Part shown: one piece after another, positions 7,858 to 14,842 of the stretch | Numbering within the stretch: the first letter of the stretch is position 1 | Layout: each line of letters opens with the position of its first letter | Assembly: GCA_035535015.1 (NCBI GenBank) | Contig: DATLQU010000004.1 | Coordinates: 124,001 to 188,000 of the forward strand | Length of the DNA: 64,000 nucleotides | Origin: Palsa-661 sp035535015 | Lineage (GTDB): Bacteria > Actinomycetota > Acidimicrobiia > Acidimicrobiales > UBA8190 | Reading direction: 5' to 3' | The notes under the pieces: generated by a model | The model's input: only the letters and a program-made list of their open reading frames with translations | Databases searched by the model: none | Told to the model about the DNA's origin: nothing | Made by a program: the position numbers and the translations under genes

Positions 7858-8406
7858 ATGCGTTCCATGAAAATCTCCGCACTGGTCGCCGTGGCGACCG
7901 TGGCCATGGCGGCCGCCGCGTGTGGCAGCTCGACGAGCCCGCCGGCCGGTCAAGCGGGGAGCGCGACGACGGCGCCGACCACCACGACGACCTCAGCTGC
8001 CATCGCGCCCGTTTCCACGCCGACGGCGGCAGGAACCTTCGGCACCCGGCCGCCGGCGGTGACCGTTCCCACCGGACCGCCGCCTACCGTGCTCGAGTCG
8101 AGTGACCTGATCACCGGTACCGGCGCCGCCGCGGCCAAGGGCGACACCATCACGGTGCAGTACGTACTGGTGAGTTACGCCACCGACAGCGTGATCCAGT
8201 CCTCGTGGGACAGCCAGCCGTTTTCGTTCCCCCTCGGTGAGGGTCGGGTCATCCCGGGCTGGGACAAGGGGGTCGTGGGCATGAAGGTCGGTGGTCGCCG
8301 CGAGCTGATCATTCCCCCGGCGCTGGCCTACGGGGCCCAAGCCCAACAGGGCATCCCGGCCAACTCCACCCTCGTGTTCATCGTCGACCTTCTCAAGGTC
8401 GGCTGA
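7858..8406 (+). CDS. FKBP-type peptidyl-prolyl cis-trans isomerase lipoprotein
   Basis: 182 residues starting at ATG 7858 behind GGAAAGGA. The signal peptide ends in a lipobox at Cys22 (AAAACGSS), then a Thr/Ser/Pro-rich linker to about residue 75, then one FKBP domain: 'KGDTITVQYVLVSYATDSVIQSSW', 'FSFPLGEGRVIPGWDKGVVGMKVGGRRELIIPPALAYG', and 'STLVFIVDLLKVG'. It should sit on the outer face of the membrane and catalyse prolyl isomerisation during folding of exported proteins. The stop codon lies inside a 15 bp direct repeat. Confidence 0.93.
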   Translation: MRSMKISALVAVATVAMAAAACGSSTSPPAGQAGSATTAPTTTTTSAAIAPVSTPTAAGTFGTRPPAVTVPTGPPPTVLESSDLITGTGAAAAKGDTITVQYVLVSYATDSVIQSSWDSQPFSFPLGEGRVIPGWDKGVVGMKVGGRRELIIPPALAYGAQAQQGIPANSTLVFIVDLLKVG

Positions 8407-8439
8407 GGCGCCGTCGGCTGAGGCGCCGCCTCGTCAGCC
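8398..8439. terminator. 15 bp direct repeat and hairpin between converging genes
   Basis: GTCGGCTGAGGCGCC occurs twice in tandem (8398-8412 and 8413-8427), duplicating the FKBP stop codon. The second copy can pair with the following sequence (GGCTGA at 8416-8421 with TCAGCC at 8434-8439, plus GGCG/CGCC inside), giving a GC-rich hairpin. It lies exactly where the FKBP gene and the convergent LysM gene end, so it could terminate both. Confidence 0.45.
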
Positions 8440-9783
8440 GTGGCCGGCGAAGATCGACGCGTAGGCCAGGATTCCGGCCACGTAGGTGTGGGTCGACGGC
8501 AGGAGGCCCTGCTGTTGGACCGAGACCAGTCCCTGGTAGTAGCCGGCCAAGGCCGCGCTGGCGTTGCCGCCGGTTCGGTTGAGCAGATAGCGGAGGTAGG
8601 CCGCGCTGAGGGCGATGTTGTCGGCAGCCACCCGGGGATCGAGATCCGATGTCTGGAGGATCGAACTGTTCACGAAGGCGGCTGTCGTCGGCTCGATCTG
8701 GCAGACGCCCAACGCACCGGCGGACGAGACGACGTTGTTCTGCCAACCCGATTCCCACCAGCAGAGGGCTTCGAGGAGCGAAAGAGGGACCCCCGAGACC
8801 GACGCCGAATGGGCGAAGTCCGGCTGCAGGGCCAGGCGGTCGGGATGGTTGGCCAACGTGGCCGGGTATCCGCCCCCACCGGCCGCGGCCCCCGGGGCCG
8901 TTGTCGAAGTGGTGACGAGGACGCTGGACGGCAGGGTCAGCTGCATGCCGGCGAAGACGACGTTCGGATTGGTGATGTGGTTGACCGAGGCGATCGCCGC
9001 CGTGGTCGTGCCGTAGTGCGCCGCCAACGAGGTGAGGGTGTCACCGGGATGAACGGTGACGGTGCCGCCGCCGACGATCTGCGTCGTTCCGGCGGCGACC
9101 GGCGGTGCCGTCGGCGATGCCGGGAGCTGGAGGACGGTGCCGGCCAGCACCAGGTTCGGATTGGAAATGTGGTTGACGGAGATGAGGACGGCCTGAGTGA
9201 CGCCGTAGTGCGCCGCCAACGAGGTGAGGGTGTCACCCGGCTTGACCTCGATGGTGGTGAAGGCAGGCGCGGCAGGCGCGGCAGGCGCGGCCGGCGCGGC
9301 GCCGGAACCGGGAACTTGGAGGACGGTACCGGCCACGACCATATTGGGGTTACTGATGGCGTTGGCGGCGACCAGGTCGGCCACCGTGGTGTGCTCCTCG
9401 GCGGCGACCTGGGAGAGGGTCTGGCCGAGTTGGACGGTCACGGTGGCGACGGGTGCGGCTGCCGCGGCGGCGGCTGCCGGCGGCGGGGTGGAACCGGGAA
9501 CTTGGAGGACGGTACCGGCCACGACCATATTGGGGTTACTGATGGCGTTGGCGGCGACCAGGTCGGCCACCGTGGTGTGTTCCTCGGCGGCGATCTGGGA
9601 GAGGGTCTGGCCGAGTTGGACGGTGACCGTCCCGGCGTAGGCATCGCCTGCGGGAAGGCCCACGGTGAGCGCGGCGGTCAGGGCGACAGCGACGAGAAGG
9701 CCAACCAGAGAGAGCGCCGCCAGGGCGCCAAGCCTTGATCTGGTCTTCTCACAGCGCCGCCTCACTGTTGTCGCTATCGGCAC
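8434..9783 (-). CDS. Secreted lytic transglycosylase with four LysM domains
   Basis: 449 residues from the GTG at 9783; GTG 9765 or an upstream ATG at 9864 are alternatives. A signal/anchor segment 'LGALAALSLVGLLVAVALTAALTV' is followed by four LysM repeats separated by Ala/Pro linkers, then an SLT-type lysozyme-fold domain with 'LLEALCWWESGWQNN' (probable catalytic Glu), 'GALGVCQIEPTTAAF' and 'LSAAYLRYLLNRTGGNASAALAGYYQG'. LysM modules bind peptidoglycan and the C-terminal domain should cleave the glycan strand, as in cell-wall remodelling or resuscitation enzymes. LysM 1 and 2 are almost identical copies. It lies just after two hydrolase genes on the same strand. Confidence 0.88.
   Translation of the reverse strand: MPIATTVRRRCEKTRSRLGALAALSLVGLLVAVALTAALTVGLPAGDAYAGTVTVQLGQTLSQIAAEEHTTVADLVAANAISNPNMVVAGTVLQVPGSTPPPAAAAAAAAPVATVTVQLGQTLSQVAAEEHTTVADLVAANAISNPNMVVAGTVLQVPGSGAAPAAPAAPAAPAFTTIEVKPGDTLTSLAAHYGVTQAVLISVNHISNPNLVLAGTVLQLPASPTAPPVAAGTTQIVGGGTVTVHPGDTLTSLAAHYGTTTAAIASVNHITNPNVVFAGMQLTLPSSVLVTTSTTAPGAAAGGGGYPATLANHPDRLALQPDFAHSASVSGVPLSLLEALCWWESGWQNNVVSSAGALGVCQIEPTTAAFVNSSILQTSDLDPRVAADNIALSAAYLRYLLNRTGGNASAALAGYYQGLVSVQQQGLLPSTHTYVAGILAYASIFAGHG
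9304..9625. repeat. In-frame tandem duplication of a LysM module
   Basis: 9304-9439 and 9490-9625 are direct copies of about 136 bp, offset by 186 bp (62 codons), with only a few, mostly synonymous, differences. They encode LysM 1 and LysM 2 of the transglycosylase. LysM 3 and 4 share shorter identity (around 9013-9045 and 9211-9243). The near-identity suggests recent duplication or gene conversion. Confidence 0.9.
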
Positions 9784-9845
9784 CTGGAGCCGGGAGATGA
9801 AGCAATCCGAGAAGAAATGTTCGAAAATTGGCCGCGGGGGCCGGC

Positions 9846-10430
9846 TCAGAGGGCGAGGACCCACTTCCGGACAACCCCCGCCACCTGGATGTCCTTGCCT
9901 CGCAAACCGTGGTCACCACCCTCGATCCAGACGTGGGTCACCGGGCCCGGAATGGCGGCCGTGGCCGCCTCGAGCTCGGCCCGGGAGCCGAAGGCGTCCC
10001 GGGTGCCGGAGACGAAGAGGCAGGGCAGATCGAGGGATCCCAGGTGTTCGGTCCGCGGACGGTCGGGTTTCCCCGGCGGATGCAGGGGATAGCTGATCAG
10101 GACGAGAGCGGCGGCGGCCAACCCCTCGGCCACGGCCATCGAACAGATCCGGCCGCCCATGGATCGCCCTCCGAGGGCGAGCCGCGCCGCCGGAACACCG
10201 AGCGCGACCGACAGCGCGTCCGAGGCGGCGGTAACGGTGGCGATGAGGACGGGTGGTCGGTCGGGCGCCCGTCGGCCGGCCAGGTGATAGGGGAAGTCGA
10301 TCCGCTCCACCCGCAGGCCGTCGGCCGTGAGGGCGTTGTCGACGGCGACGAGCGCCGGTTGATCGCGACCGGCGCTCGCCCCCGGGGTGAGGATGAGTCC
10401 TGCCACCGCGCGCTCGGGTCGGCCGGCCAC
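9846..10430 (-). CDS. Alpha/beta hydrolase of the KANL3/Tex30 (dienelactone hydrolase-like) type
   Basis: 194 residues, GTG start at 10430 immediately after the stop of the upstream hydrolase gene. Features are 'LILTPGASAGRDQPALVAV' (oxyanion loop), the nucleophile elbow GGRSMGGR, 'LPCLFVSGTRDAFGS' (acid) and 'WIEGGDHGLRG' (His). The family is compact and widely conserved; few members have known substrates. The zero-base spacing to the preceding gene indicates one transcript with it. Confidence 0.8.
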   Translation of the reverse strand: MAGRPERAVAGLILTPGASAGRDQPALVAVDNALTADGLRVERIDFPYHLAGRRAPDRPPVLIATVTAASDALSVALGVPAARLALGGRSMGGRICSMAVAEGLAAAALVLISYPLHPPGKPDRPRTEHLGSLDLPCLFVSGTRDAFGSRAELEAATAAIPGPVTHVWIEGGDHGLRGKDIQVAGVVRKWVLAL

Positions 10431-11258
10431 CTAGAGCGAAGCGAAGAACTTCATCGCCGCGTCGCGATGGCCGGCGATGTCTTCGACGCCGGCGTGGCCG
10501 CAGCCGGCGATCTCGAGGAACTGCCCGGCCGGGAGTCGTTGGGCCCCCCAGGACAGAAGCGTCGGGGGGAAGAAGAGGTCGAACTCGTGGGCCATGACCA
10601 GAAGGGGGACGGTGGTCTCGGCCAGCGCCTGCTCCTGCCACTCGGTGCTGCGGCGGATCCAGTCCGTATCCGCTTCGTACTGACCCTGGCGGCCGGGCCC
10701 GGACCATTGGCCGAAGACAGAATCCATCATGGCCGTCATGGCTTCGACCACGGCGTCGTTCTGGAGTGTGGCGGGGGCGAAGGTCCCGGGCAGGGAGAGC
10801 AGCGAGTCCAAGACGGCCGGCATCCGGTGTCCGTCGCGCAGGGACTCGACCCGGGCATCGGTGAGCATCTGCACGTAACGCGAACCGCCCACCAGACCGG
10901 CAATGCAGACGGCGGAGCGGATCAGGTCTGGCCGACTGCGCGCCACCTGGAAGGTGACGAAGCCACCGAGGGAGATCCCGGCCATCCTGACCTGGGACAG
11001 GCCGAGGTGCTCGATCAGACCGACCGTGTCCTCGGCCATCATCTCCACCGTGTACGGCCCTTCGGGGCAGCCCGAAGGCGCCATCCCCCGGTTGTCGAAG
11101 GTGACGACCTGGTAGCCCTGCTCGACGGGCTCGGTCACCATGCCGAGGAAGGACCAGGAGTCGGCCCGCTGACCGGTGCCGCAGACGAGGACGAGGGGTT
11201 CGCCCTCGCCATGCACCTGGTAAGAGATCTCTGTTCCGTTGACCGACGCCACCGGCAT
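10431..11258 (-). CDS. Alpha/beta hydrolase
   Basis: 275 residues from ATG 11258, chosen because it begins the conserved 'MPVASVNGTEISYQVHGEGEPLVLVCGTG' and follows a purine-rich GGAGAAGGGGG. Nucleophile elbow AGISLGGF, acid in 'AHEFDLFFPP', His in 'AGCGHAGVEDI'. The cap and pattern resemble 3-oxoadipate enol-lactonase and other small ester or C-C hydrolases, but the substrate is not determined. It is probably the first gene of a three-gene minus-strand unit (this, the Tex30-like hydrolase, the LysM transglycosylase). Confidence 0.85.
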   Translation of the reverse strand: MPVASVNGTEISYQVHGEGEPLVLVCGTGQRADSWSFLGMVTEPVEQGYQVVTFDNRGMAPSGCPEGPYTVEMMAEDTVGLIEHLGLSQVRMAGISLGGFVTFQVARSRPDLIRSAVCIAGLVGGSRYVQMLTDARVESLRDGHRMPAVLDSLLSLPGTFAPATLQNDAVVEAMTAMMDSVFGQWSGPGRQGQYEADTDWIRRSTEWQEQALAETTVPLLVMAHEFDLFFPPTLLSWGAQRLPAGQFLEIAGCGHAGVEDIAGHRDAAMKFFASL

Positions 11259-11410
11259 GGTCCCCACCCCCTTCTCCACCGACAGTCTCCGTCCCCGGAA
11301 CGACCGAGACAAGCCGGTGGCCCGGCGAGGACGAGACGCCCGCTGGACGCAGTACGTCTACGGCCCGCCTCGTCCACTGTTCGGTCGATCGTCTGAGCGA
11401 ATGGGATCCC

Positions 11411-11928
11411 TTGTCGTTGGCGGATACGGAATCGATAGAGCGACTCCTGCGCGAACATGCCCGGATCGAAGCTGTCGTCACCCGAGCGGCGGCGGCCTTC
11501 GACGCGTCGGGGAATGGGGTGGCTGACGGGGCGCGTCACGCCGTCGCCTGGCTGGTGACCCGCGGCCGGCTTCCGAAGCCCCAGGCCAGGCGTCTGATCC
11601 GACGGGTCGGGAATTGCGTCATCTGCCCGTGGTGACCGACGCCTGGTCCCAGGGCACGATCACCGCCGCCCGGGTGGACCTGATCACACCCCTACGCAGC
11701 CCCGCCACCGAGGACGCCCTGGCCCGCGACGAAGAGCTGCTCGTCGAGCAGGCGAGCTCACTGCCCTACCGGGCGTTCGTCCGGGTGGCCGCCTACTGGA
11801 CGCAGCTGGCCGATCCGGACGGAGCGGAATTGGATGACGCAGCCCGCCGTGGTCGGCGTGACGTCTATCTCGAGAGCAGCTTCGGTGGCATGTGGCTGGG
11901 TCGGGTCACCCTTCGCGGGTGCCGTTGA
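11411..11928 (+). pseudogene. DUF222/HNH (REP13E12-type) gene, frameshifted and truncated
   Basis: Frame one (11411-11635) gives 'AAAAFDASGNGVADGARHAVAWLVTRGRLPKPQARRLIRRVG'. The homology then continues in another frame from about 11611 with 'ELRHLPVVTDAWSQGTITAARVDLITPLRSPATEDALARDEELLVEQA' to 'DVYLESSFGGMWLGRVTL', where it stops abruptly. This is the N-terminal DUF222 domain of multi-copy actinobacterial HNH proteins. The frame change fits a single-base deletion near 11605-11616, and the C-terminal HNH nuclease is missing. The relic abuts a second truncated gene on the opposite strand at about 11910-11930. Confidence 0.8.
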
Positions 11929-12094
11929 AGATGCCGATATCACCCGTCGACAGGTCAGGGACGTGGGCGACGAGGGGTTCGGTCATCGTCGCTGTGCCTT
12001 CGGCGGTGCCGACCGGAGTGGCGTCGGCGGCGTCGGCGGCGGCCACGGCGAGGCCGGAGTTTCTGAGAAAAGAACGTCGAGTGTCTTCTGCCAT
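11906..12094 (-). pseudogene. Small Tat-signal protein, 3'-truncated
   Basis: 62 residues from ATG 12094 (GGAG upstream). It begins MAEDTRRSFLRNSGLAVAAA, a twin-arginine signal, then 'ATMTEPLVAHVPDLSTGDIGIFNGTRE', and stops. Intact small actinobacterial proteins of this kind, as I remember them, continue after 'GTRE' for another 15-25 residues. Here the sequence runs instead into the DUF222 relic on the other strand, so the end appears lost at a rearrangement junction. Confidence 0.6.
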
Positions 12095-12258
12095 CGCCCC
12101 GGCTCCTCGCGGTCGTGGGGAACGGGCGCCGCCTCTGCCCGCCCCCGGGGTGCCACTGGCTGTACGAGACCGGCGCCACCCTGGATGACGTGGCGCGGTG
12201 AGTGAGGAGTTTGGGTGGGATGTGGATGTCGATTGCGCCGACGGGCGAGGCCGGTACC

Positions 12259-12927
12259 ATGGCCGGCATGCTGCGCACCGAGCTTGACGCCCTCTTCGAC
12301 GACATCCTGAATTCCCGGCGACTTCTCGCTCATCGCTTCTACCGGCGGTGGGAGGCGGGCGGCCTGGAGCCGGGCGAGTTGGCTTCGTACGCCGGGCAGT
12401 ACCGGCACTTCGAAGCGGTGCTACCCGTCGTGCTCGAGGGCATCGCCGACCGGTTGCCCGAAGGCCGGGCCCGGTCCCTGGTGATGGCCAATCTCGACGA
12501 CGAGCTCGGGGTTCCAGCACCGCATCTCGAGCTCTTCGACAGCTTCGCCAGCGCCGTCGGCGCTCCGGTGAGCGAGCCGACGGCGGCCACCGGCGGGTTG
12601 ATCGATCTGTACACCTCTTTGGTGGAACGCTCTCCGGTGGCGGCACTCTCGGCCGTGGCCGCCTACGAGGTCCAGTCACCGTCCATCGCCGCCAGCAAGG
12701 CCGCCGGTCTGCTCGCCTGGTACGGTCTCGACGCCGACGGGACGCGCTTCTGGGACGTCCATGCCGGTGTGGACGAGATGCACGGGAGCTGGATGCTCGA
12801 CGCCCTCGGCGCGCTGACCGACGAGGTGGACGAAGTGGCCGGGCCGGCGACGGCGGCTGCCGATGCTTGGTGGGCCTTCCTCGACGAACGCGAAGCCGCG
12901 GCACCGACCGCCTCCGCCGGCTGCTGA
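12259..12927 (+). CDS. CADD-like di-iron protein; candidate self-sacrificing p-aminobenzoate synthase
   Basis: 222 residues, TenA/PqqC/haem-oxygenase fold. ATG 12259 is preceded by GGGCGAGG; ATG 12268 is an alternative. The residues that define Chlamydia CADD are all in place: Tyr28 in HRFYRRW, Tyr44 in ASYAGQY, Glu82 and His89 (DELGVPAPH), Tyr136-Glu137 and Lys147 (AAYEVQSPSIAASK), then His168, Asp172 and His175 (DVHAGVDEMH). In CADD these are the oxidised tyrosine(s), the amino-donor lysine and the metal ligands that turn the protein's own side chain into pABA for folate synthesis. Whether this protein does so is inference; PqqC-like oxidases are the alternative. Neighbours do not encode folate enzymes. 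Confidence 0.8.
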   Translation: MAGMLRTELDALFDDILNSRRLLAHRFYRRWEAGGLEPGELASYAGQYRHFEAVLPVVLEGIADRLPEGRARSLVMANLDDELGVPAPHLELFDSFASAVGAPVSEPTAATGGLIDLYTSLVERSPVAALSAVAAYEVQSPSIAASKAAGLLAWYGLDADGTRFWDVHAGVDEMHGSWMLDALGALTDEVDEVAGPATAAADAWWAFLDEREAAAPTASAGC

Positions 12928-12942
12928 GGTCCGGGCACCGTC

Positions 12943-12983
12943 CTGATCGCTGATCGCTGATCGCTGATCGCTGATCGCTGATC
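12943..12983. repeat. 7 bp tandem repeat (CTGATCG)
   Basis: Five perfect copies of CTGATCG and a partial sixth, in the 157 bp gap between the CADD-like gene and the exporter gene. The unit contains GATC, so the tract is a cluster of GATC sites. It is a likely polymorphic microsatellite; no regulatory role can be shown from sequence. Confidence 0.9.
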
Positions 12984-13084
12984 CTGTCGGCCGCTCGGCC
13001 GGCGGGCGTGTCGAGGCATCTCCCGGTACGACCGACGCGGGTCGGGCCGGGCAGAAGACGAAGCTCGGTAATCTGGTGACGGCC

Positions 13085-14731
13085 ATGTCAGAGACCGGTC
13101 CGGCGTCAGCCAAGATGGCAGCCAAGAAGGAAGGTCCCTCGCTCACGTCGGGGGGGTTGTCGCACCGGCAGGTGCTGATCATCTTCAGTGGGCTGATGCT
13201 GGGGATGTTGCTGGCCGCTCTCGACCAGACCATCGTGGCCACCGCGTTGCCCACCATCGTGGGTGATCTGCACGGACTCGACCACTTGTCCTGGGTGGTG
13301 ACGGCCTACCTGCTGACCACCACGCTTTCCACCCCGCTGTACGGGAAGATCTCCGACCTGTACGGCCGGAAGAAGATCTTCCAGGTCGCCATCGTGATCT
13401 TCCTGATCGGGTCGGCGCTGTCGGGACTGGCGCAGAACATGGACCAGTTGATCGCCTTCCGGGCCGTCCAGGGACTCGGCGGCGGCGGACTGATGGCACT
13501 GGCCATGGCCATCATCGGTGACATCGTGAGCCCGCGTGAGCGGGGCAAGTACCAGGGGTACTTCGGCGGCGTCTTCGCCTTCGCCAGTATCGGCGGCCCC
13601 CTGGCCGGTGGCTTCTTCGTCGATCACCTGACGTGGCGCTGGATCTTCTATATCAACATCCCCGTGGGGATCCTGGCGTTGGTGATCACCAGTGCCGTGC
13701 TGCGGCTGCCGCTGCCGAGGCGGGCGCACACGATCGACTACACCGGCTCGGCCATCTTGGCGGCGGCGGTGTCCCTGTTGCTGCTGGTGACCTTGTGGGG
13801 TGGGCAGACCTACGCCTGGGGCTCGGGAACGATCCTCGGGATGATCGGCTTCGGTGTGCTGGCGACCGGGGTCTTCGTCTGGTGGGAACGGCGGGCGGCC
13901 GAGCCGATCTTCCCGCCGCACCTCTTCCGGAACCCGATACCGGCGGTGGCCTTCGTGATCACGCTGCTGGTGGCGGCGGCCATGTTCGCCGCCATCATCT
14001 TCATCCCGATCTACCTGCAACTGGTCGACGGGGTGTCACCGGCGCTGTCCGGGGTGCTGCTGCTGCCGTTGATGGGCGGGATGCTGGTGAGCTCCATCGG
14101 GTCGGGACAGATCGTGTCGCGGATCGGGAGGTACAAGGCGTTCCCGGTGGTGGGTACCGGGTTGATGACGGTGGGGATGTGGCTGCTGTCGCATCTCGGT
14201 CCGCATACATCGCATGTCCGGGTAGCCGAGTACATGGTCGTCTTCGGGCTCGGGATGGGCATGGTGATGCAGATCTTGGTGCTGGCTGTGCAGAATTCGG
14301 TGGCCCGCGACGACATCGGGGTGTCGACGTCGGCCATCAGCTTCTTCCGGAACATCGGGGCCGCCTTCGGGACGGCTCTGTTCGGCGCGATCCTGACTCT
14401 CCGGCTGGGGCACTGGCTGCCGCTGCTCGTCCACAGCCGGACCCACATGAGCCTGTCGTCCTCGTTCTCGATCACGCCCAAGGCCTTGGATGCGCTGCCG
14501 CCGGCCGTGCGGGCCGGTGTGATCGAGTCGTTCGTCCGTTCCCTGCACGTGGTCTTCCTCGTCGGTGTGCCGGTGGCCGGACTGGCCTTCGTGTCCGCCT
14601 TGCTGCTGAAGGAGATCCCCCTGACCGACAAGAGAATGGAATCGACCGTCCACGGGGGCCCCGACGACGGGATCCCGGACGGGCTGGATCCGGGCAACGT
14701 GCCCGTCGATGCCGGAGCTCCCCGGGGCTGA
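13085..14731 (+). CDS. MFS multidrug exporter, DHA2 (EmrB/QacA) family
   Basis: About 548 residues from ATG 13085 (GTG 13076 possible), 14 predicted membrane segments. Signatures are the TM1 motif 'LAALDQTIVATALPTIVGDL' with the Asp typical of proton-drug antiporters, 'LYGKISDLYGRKKIF' (motif A), 'FRAVQGLGGGGLMALAMAIIGDIVSPRERGKYQG' (motif B) and 'GGPLAGGFFVDHLTWRWIFYINIPVG' (motif C). It exports drugs or metabolites across the cytoplasmic membrane using the proton gradient. No dedicated regulator lies beside it. Confidence 0.93.
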   Translation: MSETGPASAKMAAKKEGPSLTSGGLSHRQVLIIFSGLMLGMLLAALDQTIVATALPTIVGDLHGLDHLSWVVTAYLLTTTLSTPLYGKISDLYGRKKIFQVAIVIFLIGSALSGLAQNMDQLIAFRAVQGLGGGGLMALAMAIIGDIVSPRERGKYQGYFGGVFAFASIGGPLAGGFFVDHLTWRWIFYINIPVGILALVITSAVLRLPLPRRAHTIDYTGSAILAAAVSLLLLVTLWGGQTYAWGSGTILGMIGFGVLATGVFVWWERRAAEPIFPPHLFRNPIPAVAFVITLLVAAAMFAAIIFIPIYLQLVDGVSPALSGVLLLPLMGGMLVSSIGSGQIVSRIGRYKAFPVVGTGLMTVGMWLLSHLGPHTSHVRVAEYMVVFGLGMGMVMQILVLAVQNSVARDDIGVSTSAISFFRNIGAAFGTALFGAILTLRLGHWLPLLVHSRTHMSLSSSFSITPKALDALPPAVRAGVIESFVRSLHVVFLVGVPVAGLAFVSALLLKEIPLTDKRMESTVHGGPDDGIPDGLDPGNVPVDAGAPRG

Positions 14732-14842
14732 GCGGGGGCGGCCAGGCAGCGGCCAGGACGGCGAAGGCGACGTCTCGTCCGTGGGTAGGGTGGGGTCACA
14801 TCGACAGGGCGTGCCTTTCCGGCGCTCGAACGGGAGGTGTCC

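Noticed and set aside
9304..9625. Repeats in the LysM gene as a CRISPR array
   Set aside because: The copies are 136 bp, in frame and coding, with no short repeats or unique spacers and no cas genes nearby.
8440..9738. Plus-strand 432-codon frame opposite the LysM gene
   Set aside because: Antisense of repeated LysM code; Gly/Asp/Arg-rich and not conserved in type.
12095..12258. Short plus-strand frame ending in 'LYETGATLDDVAR' before the CADD-like gene
   Set aside because: It looks faintly like the end of a recombinase or HTH protein, but the stretch is too short, lacks a start and cannot be tied to a family.
12943..12983. CTGATCG tract as a CRISPR or regulatory iteron array
   Set aside because: The unit is 7 bp with no spacers and no replication or partition genes beside it; a simple microsatellite explains it.
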